From: Methylonatrum kenyense
GTDB taxonomy: Bacteria; Pseudomonadota; Gammaproteobacteria; Nitrococcales; Aquisalimonadaceae
Length of the DNA stretch: 64,000 nt
Direction: 5' to 3'
Assembly (NCBI RefSeq): GCF_023195885.1
Contig: NZ_JALPKO010000001.1
Location: forward strand, 1-64,000
The position numbers and the translations under genes are program-made. Each line of letters opens with the position of its first letter. The first letter of the stretch is position 1. The notes under the pieces are model-generated. The model was given only the letters and a program-made list of their open reading frames with translations. It was not told where the DNA came from and did no database searches. Of the stretch, positions 15,335 to 24,749 are shown in pieces.

Positions 15335-16534
15335 ATGAATCAGGATCTGCAAAAACTTCAGCCTTACCCCTTCGAGCGTCTGCGCGACCTGCTTGCCGAT
15401 GCGCAACCGCCGGCTGACAAGCCGCTCGTGGATCTGGGGATCGGAGAACCCCGTCACCCGACACCGCGATTCATTGCCGAGAGCCTGTCCACGAGTCTGA
15501 ACGACGGGCTGTCACGCTATCCGGCGACCCGGGGCAAGGACCCGTTGTGCCGGGCGATTGCCGCCTGGTTGGAGACGCGTTTCCGTCTCGATGCCGGCCA
15601 GATCGACGCCGATTCGCAGGTCCTGCCGGTGGCCGGTACCCGCGAGGGCCTTTTCTCCGTCGCCCAGGCCCTGGTCGACCGGCAGGCTGTACCGCTCGTG
15701 ATGATGCCCAACCCGTTCTATCAGATCTACGAAGGCGCGGCCCTGCTGGCCGGCGCCGAACCGCGTTTTCTCCACTGTGACCGGAGCAACGGCTATCTGC
15801 CGGATCCGGATGCACTGCCCCCCGAAGACTGGGACCGCTGCCAGTTGCTGTACCTGTGTTCGCCAGGCAACCCGTCCGGCGCGGTCATCGGAAAATCGCT
15901 GATGCAGCGCTTCCTCGACCTCGCGGACAGGCACGATTTCATCCTAGTAGCCGACGAATGCTATTCCGAGTTGTATCCGAATGAAGACACCCCACCGCCG
16001 GGGTTGCTGCAAATCTGCGCCGAAACAGGCCGCACCGATTTCCGTCGTTGCCTGGTGTTTCACAGTCTGTCCAAGCGCTCCAACGCGCCGGGCCTGCGCT
16101 CCGGCTTCGTCGCCGGCGATGCCGCCATACTGCGCGAGTTCCTGCGCTACCGGACCTACCACGGCTGTGCCCTGCCCGAGCATGTGCAGCAGGCCAGTGC
16201 GGCGGCCTGGGCGGACGAGGCGCATGTGCGGGAAAACCGGCGGCTGTATCGCGAGAAATTCGATGCCGTGCTCGCGATACTCGGCGACTGTCTTGAGGTG
16301 AGTCGGCCCGAGGCGGGGTTCTACCTCTGGCCACGCACGCCGGTTGACGATCAGGACTTTGCACGACGCCTGTACCAGGAGGAACATGTGCGGGTTCTGC
16401 CCGGCAGCTATCTGTCCCGCGACACCGCGCTTGGCAATCCGGGCCGCAATCATGTCCGCATGGCACTGGTGGCAGACCAGGCCCACTGCGAGGCTGCCGC
16501 GCACCGAATTCGCGCACTCGTCAGACGACTTTAG
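15335..16534 (+). CDS. dapC: Succinyldiaminopimelate aminotransferase
   Basis: PLP enzyme converting N-succinyl-2-amino-6-ketopimelate to succinyl-diaminopimelate with glutamate, in lysine and peptidoglycan precursor synthesis. Fold-type I features: PNPFYQIYEGAALLAGA, CSPGNPSGAV, VADECYSELY and the PLP-lysine motif SLSKRSNAPGLRSGF (Lys about 249). 399 residues, the normal size for DapC. The following genes are dapD, a Spx-like gene and dapE, confirming the assignment over other class I aminotransferases. Confidence 0.9.
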   Translation: MNQDLQKLQPYPFERLRDLLADAQPPADKPLVDLGIGEPRHPTPRFIAESLSTSLNDGLSRYPATRGKDPLCRAIAAWLETRFRLDAGQIDADSQVLPVAGTREGLFSVAQALVDRQAVPLVMMPNPFYQIYEGAALLAGAEPRFLHCDRSNGYLPDPDALPPEDWDRCQLLYLCSPGNPSGAVIGKSLMQRFLDLADRHDFILVADECYSELYPNEDTPPPGLLQICAETGRTDFRRCLVFHSLSKRSNAPGLRSGFVAGDAAILREFLRYRTYHGCALPEHVQQASAAAWADEAHVRENRRLYREKFDAVLAILGDCLEVSRPEAGFYLWPRTPVDDQDFARRLYQEEHVRVLPGSYLSRDTALGNPGRNHVRMALVADQAHCEAAAHRIRALVRRL

Positions 16535-16564
16535 ATATGAATACCAGTAACCTGGAGAGACATC

Positions 16565-17386
<822 letters not shown>

Positions 17387-17387
17387 G

Positions 17388-17750
17388 ATGACCGTTGTCT
17401 ACGGCATCCCCAACTGCGACACCTGCCGCAAGGCGCGTCGCTGGCTGGAGGCGAACGGGATCGAATACCGCTTCCACGACCTGCGTGCCGACGGCCTGGA
17501 CGCAAACCAGGTCGAGGCCTGGTTGCAACGCAGCGATGCCAGCGTGCTGGTCAATCGACGCAGCACCACCTGGCGGCAACTCGCTGATGGCGAGCGCCGC
17601 CAGGCGGACGGCCCCGACGTTGCCAGGCTACTGGCCGCGAACCCGACGCTGGTGAAACGGCCGCTGCTGGAAACCGACGGAACCTGTCTGGTCGGCTTCG
17701 CCGAAGCGGCCTGGCGGCAGGCGCTGATGGACGCACGGGACAAGGCATGA
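17388..17750 (+). CDS. ArsC/Spx-family thioredoxin-fold protein (YffB type)
   Basis: A 120-residue ArsC-like protein with CDTCRKA near residues 12-18, i.e. a CxxC pair rather than the single catalytic Cys of arsenate reductases, and the later RPLLE motif. E. coli YffB, the equivalent gene, also lies directly upstream of dapE. A glutathione-dependent thiol role has been proposed for that family, but the physiological substrate is unknown. It overlaps dapE by four bases (ATGA), so the two are translationally coupled. Confidence 0.85.
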   Translation: MTVVYGIPNCDTCRKARRWLEANGIEYRFHDLRADGLDANQVEAWLQRSDASVLVNRRSTTWRQLADGERRQADGPDVARLLAANPTLVKRPLLETDGTCLVGFAEAAWRQALMDARDKA

Positions 17751-18874
17751 GCGAGACTCTGGAACTGGCCAAACGCCTGATCGCACGGCCGTCGGTGACC
17801 CCGGACGACGCGGGGTGTCAGGAACTGCTGCAGCAGCGCCTGGCGCACCACGGTTTCCGCGCCGAGGCCCTGCGTTTCGGCGAAGTGGACAACCTCTGGA
17901 GCCGGCGCGGCAGCGACGGCCCGCTGTTCGTCTTCGCCGGTCACACCGACGTTGTGCCGACCGGTCCGGCTTCCTCCTGGCGCTTCCCGCCGTTTGAACC
18001 CACCGTGCATGAGGGGCAGTTGTACGGCCGCGGCGCCGCCGACATGAAGGGCAGCGTCGCCGCCTTCGTCACCGCCGTTGAACGCTTCACGCGCGACTGC
18101 CCCGAGCACAGCGGGTCCATCGCGCTGCTGATTACCAGCGACGAGGAAGGCCCTGCGGTGGACGGCACCAAACGCGTGGTCGACTGGTTGCAGCAGCAGG
18201 ATATGCCCATCGACTGGTGCCTGGTGGGCGAGCCCAGCAGCGAATCGGTGGTGGCGGATACAGTAAAGATCGGTCGACGGGGCTCGCTGAACGCGCGCAT
18301 CACCGTGCGCGGCGTGCAGGGCCACGTGGCCTATCCGCACAAGGCACGCAATCCAATTCACCTGCTGGCGCCGGCGCTGCAGGAGCTAACCGCCGCCGAA
18401 TGGGATGCCGGCAACGCCAGCTTCCCGCCGACCACCTTCCAGATCTCGAACATCAACGCCGGCACCGGGGCCACCAACGTGATTCCGGACACGGTGGAGC
18501 TGCTGTGCAATTTCCGCTTTTCCACCGAGACCACGCCGGAGGTCTTGCAGAAGGCAGTGCAGGACGTGCTGGACCGGCACGGCCTGGACGCGCACATCGA
18601 CTGGACGCTGTCGGCGATGCCGTTTCTGACCGAATCGGGCGTACTGGTGGACGCCACCTGCGCCGCGGTGCGGGAAGTCACCGGACTGGACACGGTTTTG
18701 TCCACCGGCGGCGGCACCTCGGACGGACGCTTCATCGCCCCCACCGGCGCCCAGGTCCTGGAACTCGGACCGTTGAACGCGACGATTCACCAGATCGACG
18801 AGCGGGTCGGGGTCGACGACCTGGAGTCGCTGTCCAGGATCTACGAGGCGATCCTTCGCCGCTTGCTGACCTGA
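17747..18874 (+). CDS. dapE: Succinyl-diaminopimelate desuccinylase
   Basis: Zinc-dependent M20 hydrolase releasing succinate from N-succinyl-LL-diaminopimelate. Metal and catalytic residues appear in order: [11 protein letters not shown] (His, Asp), [10 protein letters not shown] (bridging Asp), TSDEEGPA (catalytic Glu and metal Glu) and the C-terminal NATIHQIDE (His). The dimerisation domain lies in the middle with [14 protein letters not shown]. 375 residues, typical. Last gene of the dapC-dapD-yffB-dapE unit; a repeat element begins 10 bp beyond its stop. Confidence 0.95.
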   Translation: MSETLELAKRLIARPSVTPDDAGCQELLQQRLAHHGFRAEALRFGEVDNLWSRRGSDGPLFVFAGHTDVVPTGPASSWRFPPFEPTVHEGQLYGRGAADMKGSVAAFVTAVERFTRDCPEHSGSIALLITSDEEGPAVDGTKRVVDWLQQQDMPIDWCLVGEPSSESVVADTVKIGRRGSLNARITVRGVQGHVAYPHKARNPIHLLAPALQELTAAEWDAGNASFPPTTFQISNINAGTGATNVIPDTVELLCNFRFSTETTPEVLQKAVQDVLDRHGLDAHIDWTLSAMPFLTESGVLVDATCAAVREVTGLDTVLSTGGGTSDGRFIAPTGAQVLELGPLNATIHQIDERVGVDDLESLSRIYEAILRRLLT

Positions 18875-18884
18875 ATCCGCGGGC

Positions 18885-19161
18885 TTAAGGGAAACGCTGA
18901 TTTATTCGCACGCCTGCGTTGGGGTCCGCGTTTTTCCCCCAGGGCAGTTGTTCCCTCCAGCGCAGCGAATGCACGCGGTGTGATCCGTCACGACCGTGGC
19001 AACAAGCTCTTGGTCACCAGCCACGGCCACCCCCGTCTTGTTTAGTCCGAAAACCTTCGTTGTCACGCCAACAGATGACACCGCGTGGGTCCGCTTCGCT
19101 TGACCCACCCTACGCTTCTGGCCAGAAGCACGTCGCCTTGGGTAAGTCAGCTTTTCCCTAC
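18885..19161. repeat. MITE-like mosaic element, type 2
   Basis: Starts TTAAGGGAAACGCTGATTTA with the family terminal repeat, then the beginning of the first internal hairpin arm, then a different interior: GCGCAGCGAATGCACGC, GGTGTGATCCGTCACGA, TTAGTCCGAAAACC and GGGTCCGCTTCGCTTGACCC. The far end (CAGCTTTTCCCTA) is a degenerate terminal repeat inside the last codons of tmcA. An inverted relative is at 58864-59135 and a partial one at 62046-62302. Confidence 0.75.
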
Positions 19162-21261
19162 GACCTCCAGGACCACCGCGGGTGCCTGCTGCCTGATCAC
19201 CGGGGCAAGCGCCTCGCGCAGCGCCGTGGTCACGCCGCGCCGGCCAGGCAGATGGAATTCGGCGGCCAGCGCGACCAGCTCATGCCCCTGAAGGAAGCGG
19301 CACACCGGCAGGGCCGGATCCGTCTCGCCGAACACCCCGTGTTGCGACAACAGCCAGCGCAGCACCCGCTGCAAGGCCGGTACGCAGGCCGCCTCGTCAC
19401 GCTCGGCCAGTGCGAAGCCGGCAGCATCCAGCCAGTCGGTCTGGTCCGGCTCCGGGCAGGCCATATCGCCCAGGAGGTTCGCGGCCAGGGCCGGGTCCAG
19501 CCCGCGCAGCATGCATTGCAACTGCGTCGGCAGTGCCGCCTGGAAACGCTCCACCGCCTGCGACAGGCAGGTCTCCCCTTCCCCGCTTAGGCCTTGGAGC
19601 ATGACCACCGAACGGGCACCGCTGGCGGCATCCGCCCGCAGCCCGATGCGAACCGGCCGCAGGCCACAGGCACGCCAGAAGCGAAGCAGTTCGATGGTGG
19701 CGCCGAAGCTGGTACCGAAACAGGCATTGCCACGGGTTTTTGCAGCGTCCCGGGCTGCCTGCAACAGGCGGCGGCCTATGCCCTGGTGCCGCCGGTTCGC
19801 ATGAACCGCGATTCGCATGACACGGCTGACCGGCAGACTCGCCGCCTGCCGTACGCCGCAATGGGCACCCAGGCTTTGCGCCAGCAGATGTCCACGAGGG
19901 CGGCGCCGACCCAGCCAGATCGCATCCGCCAACGCCGGGTCCAGGCGTCCCTCGTCCACCACCAGCACCACACCCACCGGCGCAGCATCCTCCAGAGCGA
20001 CATGCACGGTGATGTCCTTCCCGTCCAGCAACTGGCGCAGATCCGACGGCCGGGTCCGGTAATGCGCATCGACCAGCAGACCGAAGAGCTGGCGCAGCAT
20101 ATCGTCGTCGGCAGCCAGTGCCTCCCGGTCGAGTTGCCGCACCGTGACCTCGCCGGACGGGCGATCGTCGGCAAGCCGTGCGGGCATGGCATCCAACAGC
20201 AGGCTGCGAAACAGAAACCCCTCCAGCGGATCATTAGCGGCCCAGCGAATCGGTGTTTCCAGCGTCAGCCGTTGCCAGCCCGGCGTCAGTCGATCCAGCA
20301 GCGGCTCGAAACGCAACACGAATCCACGACCGGTACCCTCGTAACCATGCACGGTGGATGCGAATGCGATGCGGGGATAGCACTGCAGCAGCCGCTCCAG
20401 CATGGGCAGCGGAATGCCGGCCGCCTCATCCACCAGCAACAGGTCCACCGGCGGCTGCTCGCGCAGCAGATCGGCCGGGGGCAGGAAATGCGGAGCGTTC
20501 TCGCCGGCATGGCGCAGCAGGCTGTCGATGGCGCCCCTGTGGGGGGCAGTCACCAGAACCCGTCGAGCGGGATCCGCGGGCAATCCGGCCAGGGCCAGAC
20601 CCAGGGCCGCCGACTTGCCGCGGCCGCGATCCGCCAGCAACACCAGCGGCCGACGCCGGTGCCCTTCAAGCACATGTTGCACCGCCGCCACCGCGCGCGC
20701 CTGATCCGCCGTGCGGCAACCGTCGGCACGGGATTCCGGGCGGGCGGGTACAGCAGGCTGCGAGGGCTCGCAGTCGAGTTGCGCCGACACCGCATCCAGG
20801 CTGCAAACGAGCGGGTCCGCCCGGAGCAGCCGGACGAAACGGCGGAGGAAGCCCCGGCCTGTCGCGGCAAGCCGCTGCCCGGCCATCAGGAAACGCTCCA
20901 TCGCCGGGTCCGGCAGCTCCGGCCAGTCGGCCAGCGTCGGGGTCAACAACACCAGCAGGCCCCCGGCGCGGAGGGTTCCAGCCAAGGCGGCCAGATGGTC
21001 GGGATCGAGCCCGGCCCGGCAGTCGATCACCACCAGCCCTGACTCCCGCCCCAGACAGGCGGAAACCTGGCCCGGATTGATCAACGTCAGCCCGGGCAGC
21101 GGCTCGGACCCCAGCCAGAACCGGGCCGAACCGGCGTCATCCGCAACCAGTTCCGCAACACGGTCGCGGCAGAGCCGGTCCGGGCCGTGGATCACCAGCA
21201 GGCGGCGGTGGTCGGCACGGTGCGCGTCCTGCCGCAGTTCGGACGGTGTCCTTGCAGTCAC
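19147..21261 (-). CDS. tmcA: tRNA(Met) cytidine acetyltransferase
   Basis: Acetylates C34 of elongator tRNA-Met using acetyl-CoA and ATP. Domain order fits TmcA: N-terminal DUF1726 region, RNA helicase module with Walker A DRGRGKSA (about 211-218) and LLVDEAAGIPLP, then a GNAT domain with RIAVHANRRHQGIGRRLL, and a C-terminal tail. Start chosen as GTG 21261 because it overlaps the upstream stop in a GTGA arrangement; an ATG at 21300 would intrude further. 704 residues. The last residues VVGKS and the TGA stop are encoded by a MITE-like terminal repeat, suggesting the natural C-terminus was altered. Confidence 0.9.
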   Translation of the reverse strand: MTARTPSELRQDAHRADHRRLLVIHGPDRLCRDRVAELVADDAGSARFWLGSEPLPGLTLINPGQVSACLGRESGLVVIDCRAGLDPDHLAALAGTLRAGGLLVLLTPTLADWPELPDPAMERFLMAGQRLAATGRGFLRRFVRLLRADPLVCSLDAVSAQLDCEPSQPAVPARPESRADGCRTADQARAVAAVQHVLEGHRRRPLVLLADRGRGKSAALGLALAGLPADPARRVLVTAPHRGAIDSLLRHAGENAPHFLPPADLLREQPPVDLLLVDEAAGIPLPMLERLLQCYPRIAFASTVHGYEGTGRGFVLRFEPLLDRLTPGWQRLTLETPIRWAANDPLEGFLFRSLLLDAMPARLADDRPSGEVTVRQLDREALAADDDMLRQLFGLLVDAHYRTRPSDLRQLLDGKDITVHVALEDAAPVGVVLVVDEGRLDPALADAIWLGRRRPRGHLLAQSLGAHCGVRQAASLPVSRVMRIAVHANRRHQGIGRRLLQAARDAAKTRGNACFGTSFGATIELLRFWRACGLRPVRIGLRADAASGARSVVMLQGLSGEGETCLSQAVERFQAALPTQLQCMLRGLDPALAANLLGDMACPEPDQTDWLDAAGFALAERDEAACVPALQRVLRWLLSQHGVFGETDPALPVCRFLQGHELVALAAEFHLPGRRGVTTALREALAPVIRQQAPAVVLEVVGKS

Positions 21262-21524
21262 TGCACAAGCTCCGGGCTGGTTTCCCGTTCCCAGGCCCAC
21301 AGGCGGGCAAAGGCATCATCGCTATCCACGCCGCAGAGGTCCGGTGCGGGCCGCAGCTTGCCGCAGACAACGGGACGTTCCGGTTTGCCGAACAGGGCAC
21401 AGCGCAGGTCGGCGATTAACTGCACGCATGGCACGCCGGCGGGCTTGCCTTCGGGCATGCCGGGTATCGGCGAGCTGATCGACGGCACGATGCAGCAGGC
21501 GGCGCAGACAGGTCGGCATTGCAT
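21258..21524 (-). CDS. YkgJ-family cysteine-cluster protein
   Basis: An 88-residue protein starting MQCRPVCAACCIVPSIS, with the CxxxCxxCC cluster that defines the family, plus CVQL, CALF and CGKL cysteines likely to bind zinc or an Fe-S cluster. PGMPEGKPAGVPC is the conserved central segment. The internal ATG at 21524 begins the family homology; the frame to 21614 is an artefact. Overlaps tmcA by four bases. Function not established. Confidence 0.8.
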   Translation of the reverse strand: MQCRPVCAACCIVPSISSPIPGMPEGKPAGVPCVQLIADLRCALFGKPERPVVCGKLRPAPDLCGVDSDDAFARLWAWERETSPELVQ

Positions 21525-21640
21525 GGGACGACTCCGGGGCAGCCCAGGGTTACACTGGAATGGAACGCATGACATGGACGCCGGCCGGATACGCGCCCGA
21601 CGCACTCTGTTCACGGCGTAACAATAACGGGAGGAGTACG

Positions 21641-22021
21641 GTGAAAAAACAATTGCTGCTTGGATTGCTCACCATTGGTTTGCTGGCTTTCGCACCCAGC
21701 CATGCATTGGCGGAGGATCTGGTCGAGGACGACGACGAAATCGATACCGGCGTTGCCGATCCGCCGGAAGCGGCCGCCGCGGCTGCCCGTGGCGAACCGG
21801 TGTACTTCGAGCTGCAGGTCCGCAACCTGCCGTCCGGCGGCCGCAGCTGGAGCGCGCTGCGCCCGGTGGATGCCCTTGGCGGTATCGACGTACGCGGCGT
21901 CGACACCGATCGTGACCGCGTGATCATCCGCGTCCGCGGCACGCTGGATCGCAACCGACTCGAAACGGCACTGGCCGAGTCCGGCATCATGCTGGTTTAT
22001 ATCGAGCGGCGGAATTCCTGA
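21641..22021 (+). CDS. Small exported protein of unknown function
   Basis: Starts at GTG 21641 after a strong GGGAGGAG site; the open frame from 21560 includes an implausible leader. The 126-residue product has a signal peptide (VKKQLLLGLLTIGLLAF, cut after SHALA), an acidic stretch EDLVEDDDEIDTG, then a compact domain with YFELQVRNLPSGGRSWSALR and RDRVIIRVRGTLDRNRLE. The end reads as alternating beta strands. I do not recognise the family. Its last 25 bases overlap the convergent trmO gene. Confidence 0.65.
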   Translation: MKKQLLLGLLTIGLLAFAPSHALAEDLVEDDDEIDTGVADPPEAAAAAARGEPVYFELQVRNLPSGGRSWSALRPVDALGGIDVRGVDTDRDRVIIRVRGTLDRNRLETALAESGIMLVYIERRNS

Positions 22022-22758
22022 GCCTGGACGCTGACCACCTCGGCGCAGCCATCCTGAACCTGCCAGCGGACGTTGAAGCCGTGCAGGCACATGCCATGGA
22101 CATGCCCGGCCTGCCGCTGGCGGTAGGCCGGGCGGGGATCCTGGCGCAGCACCTCCTCGATCAGTTCGCGTAGCCGCAGGCCCTGCCCCGCTGCCCGTTC
22201 GCAGACCGCCCGCGATTCCTCGTTGAATGCCACCTTCAGCCGTGGCGCAGGACTGGCATCGAAACCCTGCGGCGGCAGCGCATCCGGCAGACTGTCGCTC
22301 CAGGGCAGATAGGGCTTGATGTCGAGCACCGGCGTGCCATCCGCCAGATCATGGTTGCGCAGCCGCAGCACAGGACCCCGCGACCCGACCTCCACGCCAT
22401 CCAGCGCCACCACCGAGAGCCCGACCGGAGCCGGCCGGTACGGCGAGCGCGAGGCGAACACGCCGACCCGCCGATTGCCGCCGAGCCGTGGCGGACGCAC
22501 GGTCGGACGCCAGCCGCGGTGGCGCGTTCCGTGGAACAGGAACTGCACCCAGATGTGGCTGCAGGTATCCAGGCCGATCAGGGATTCGGCAACATCGTAG
22601 GGTGACCGAAAGTGCAACTCGGCGGTGGCATGCGGCGCCAAACCCGGCTGCCGGGGGATGCCGAAGCGGTCATTGAAGCAGGAGCGGACGATGCCGATGA
22701 TCGGCAGCGTGACCGTGGAATCCGCTGACGGCTCCGGCTCAGGCGGTCCAGAGATCAC
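21997..22758 (-). CDS. trmO: tRNA (t6A37) N6-methyltransferase, TsaA/YaeB family
   Basis: Methylates N6-threonylcarbamoyladenosine at position 37 of tRNA-Thr using S-adenosylmethionine in the cytoplasm. The N-terminal UPF0066 beta-barrel begins PIIGIVRSCFNDRFGIPRQP; family motifs include WVQFLFHGTRH, RPPRLGGN, GVFASRSPYRPAPVGLS and LDIKPYLPWSD. 253 residues. Overlaps the downstream end of nudF by 20 bp and the convergent exported-protein gene by 25 bp. Confidence 0.92.
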   Translation of the reverse strand: MISGPPEPEPSADSTVTLPIIGIVRSCFNDRFGIPRQPGLAPHATAELHFRSPYDVAESLIGLDTCSHIWVQFLFHGTRHRGWRPTVRPPRLGGNRRVGVFASRSPYRPAPVGLSVVALDGVEVGSRGPVLRLRNHDLADGTPVLDIKPYLPWSDSLPDALPPQGFDASPAPRLKVAFNEESRAVCERAAGQGLRLRELIEEVLRQDPRPAYRQRQAGHVHGMCLHGFNVRWQVQDGCAEVVSVQAQEFRRSI

Positions 22759-23338
22759 GCAGGCGGTCCCGGTTCAGGGCGAGCCACTGCAACCCGATGA
22801 TACCCATCGCGTTATTGATGACCCCGTTTTGCAGCATGTCCCACGCCTCGTCGAACGAGACCACGTGGACCCGGATATCCTCGCCTTCGTCGTTGCGACC
22901 GTGGATACCGCCCGCACCCTCCACGTCAACCCGGGCACAGTACAACCGGACCCGCTCCGATGTACCGCCGGGACTGACCAGGTATTCGCAGATGTACTCC
23001 AGTTCGCTGGCGGTGAGATCGGCCTCCTCCCGCAACTCCTGGTGCGCGATCTCTTCGGGCGTATGTCCCTGGTCGATCATCCCGGCCACAATTTCCATCA
23101 GCCAGGGACCACTGGGCGCATCCAGCGCCCCGGCCCGGAACTGCTCCACCAGCACCACCTCGTCCCGCTCGGCATCGTAGGGCAACACCGCCACCGAATG
23201 CCCCCGCTCGAAGACTTCCCGGGTAATCGGCTGGCTCAGTCCACCCTCGAACAGGCCATGCCGGATGGTGTAGCGATCAACCCGGAAAAACCCCTGGAAG
23301 CAGGTTTCACGGTTCAGGATCTCGACCTGATTGGACAT
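22739..23338 (-). CDS. nudF: ADP-ribose pyrophosphatase, Nudix family
   Basis: Cleaves ADP-ribose to AMP and ribose 5-phosphate. The family-specific SPGGTSER motif follows the Nudix box, and DEGEDIRVHVVSFDEAW matches the C-terminal catalytic loop. The Nudix box itself deviates from GX5EX7REUXEEXGU: it has His for the first Glu, Gln for Arg and Asp for the second Gly (MIDQGHTPEEIAHQELREEA, then D). The metal-binding Glu residues of the RE-EE core remain. 199 residues, full length. An AT-rich inverted repeat lies just upstream. Confidence 0.88.
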   Translation of the reverse strand: MSNQVEILNRETCFQGFFRVDRYTIRHGLFEGGLSQPITREVFERGHSVAVLPYDAERDEVVLVEQFRAGALDAPSGPWLMEIVAGMIDQGHTPEEIAHQELREEADLTASELEYICEYLVSPGGTSERVRLYCARVDVEGAGGIHGRNDEGEDIRVHVVSFDEAWDMLQNGVINNAMGIIGLQWLALNRDRLRDLWTA

Positions 23339-23342
23339 ATAA

Positions 23343-23415
23343 ACTACCGTTTTAAGTTTTATGTTTTACGTTTAGAGTTCGTCTTTTACGTAACACATTA
23401 AACGTTACACTTTAA
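23343..23415. repeat. AT-rich ACGTTTTA-type intergenic hairpin, copy 1
   Basis: Between nudF and rlmD. CGTTTTAAGTTTTATG and later AAACGTTACACTTTAAACG form an imperfect inverted repeat unlike the surrounding GC-rich sequence. A better-preserved relative occurs at 27648-27716. It spans the rlmD stop codon. It could end or pause transcription within a co-directional gene series, or be a mobile short repeat. Confidence 0.55.
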
Positions 23416-24748
23416 ACGCCTTGCGCTCGAAAAGCGCGATACTTTCAACATGCGCCGTATGCGGGAACATGTCCATGACGCCGGCCTTGCGCAAGGTATA
23501 GCCGTGGTCGTGGACCAGGGTGCCGGCATCGCGGGCCAGGGTTGCCGGATTGCAGGACACATAGACGATCCGCGGCGCGCCAAGAGCGGCCAGGGCCGGC
23601 AGCACCTCGGCGGCACCGGAGCGGGGCGGATCCAGCAGGATGCCGTCGAAGGGCTGGCGCAGCCAGGGCAACTGGTCAACGCCCTCCGCGGCCAGATCCG
23701 CGGCATGGAACTCGGCATTACTAATGCCGTTGGCCTGCGCGTTCTGGCGCGCCCTCTCAACCAGCGAGGCGGCACCCTCGACACCGACCACATGGTCGCA
23801 ACGCCGGGCCAGTGGCAACGTGAAATTGCCGAGCCCGCAGAACAAGTCCAGGAACCGTTCGGTCGGCTGAGGTGCCAGCAGGTCCAGCGCAAGCTCCAGC
23901 ATGCGGCCGTTCAGATCCGCGTTGACCTGGGTGAAATCGGTGGGCAGGAAGTCCAGCCGGATGCCGCTGTCTCCGGGGCTGTAGTACAGCGCCGGCTGTT
24001 CCGGCCAGATCGGATGCACCGTGGATTCGTTGCCGGGCTGGCCCCAGACCTGGATGTCATGCTGCTGCGCAAACGTGGCCAGTGCAGCGATGTCCGATTC
24101 GCTCCAGGGCTCCAGATTGCGAAACACCAGGGCCACGGCATTGTCGCCGATCGAGACCTCGATCTGCGGCACACGATCCGGACGGGACAGAGCGCCGATC
24201 AGGGCGCTCAGATCCTCCAGCAGGAACCCGACCTGCGGATTCAGCACATGGCATTCCCGCATGTCGGCGACGAAGGGGCTGAATCGCTCGCGAAAGCCGA
24301 CCAGCACCCGACCCTTGGCCGGCACGTTCTTGACCCCGAGGCGGGCCTTGCGGCGATAACCCCAGGGCGTTGAACGCAGCGGCGGCAGTACGGTCTCGGG
24401 GATAACCTTGCCGAAGCGCTGAAACTGCTCAAGCAACACGTCCTGCTTGAATGCGATCTGGTCGTCGGAAGACAGCATCTGCAGACTGCAACCGCCGCAG
24501 ACGCCGAAGTGCGGACAGCGAGGCTCGATCCGCCTGGCGGACGGCTGGTCAATTTGTTGCACGGCGGCATCGTCATAGCGCCGGTGCCGCTTGCGGTAGA
24601 GGAACGTTACCGTTTCATCCGGCAGTGCGCCGGCGACAAACACGGTCTTGCCGTCCACCTCGGTGATGCCGCGGCCCTCGTGACTCAGGTCACGGATCTC
24701 GGCCTGCACCGGCTCCTTCGGCACTCGGGAACGACGGGATTTTCCCAC
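23405..24748 (-). CDS. rlmD: 23S rRNA (uracil-1939-C5)-methyltransferase
   Basis: SAM-dependent m5U methylation of 23S rRNA. N-terminal TRAM domain (QAEIRDLSHEGRGITEVDG), then a 4Fe-4S site in CPHFGVCGGC plus a later Cys, SAM-binding motif FLDLFCGLGNFTLPLA, and the catalytic nucleophile in VYVSCNPATLARD. 447 residues from a GTG at 24748 which follows the upstream exonuclease stop by one base; the ATG at 24796 lies inside that gene. Closely packed with the exonuclease gene. Confidence 0.92.
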   Translation of the reverse strand: MGKSRRSRVPKEPVQAEIRDLSHEGRGITEVDGKTVFVAGALPDETVTFLYRKRHRRYDDAAVQQIDQPSARRIEPRCPHFGVCGGCSLQMLSSDDQIAFKQDVLLEQFQRFGKVIPETVLPPLRSTPWGYRRKARLGVKNVPAKGRVLVGFRERFSPFVADMRECHVLNPQVGFLLEDLSALIGALSRPDRVPQIEVSIGDNAVALVFRNLEPWSESDIAALATFAQQHDIQVWGQPGNESTVHPIWPEQPALYYSPGDSGIRLDFLPTDFTQVNADLNGRMLELALDLLAPQPTERFLDLFCGLGNFTLPLARRCDHVVGVEGAASLVERARQNAQANGISNAEFHAADLAAEGVDQLPWLRQPFDGILLDPPRSGAAEVLPALAALGAPRIVYVSCNPATLARDAGTLVHDHGYTLRKAGVMDMFPHTAHVESIALFERKAFKV

Positions 24749-24749
24749 C

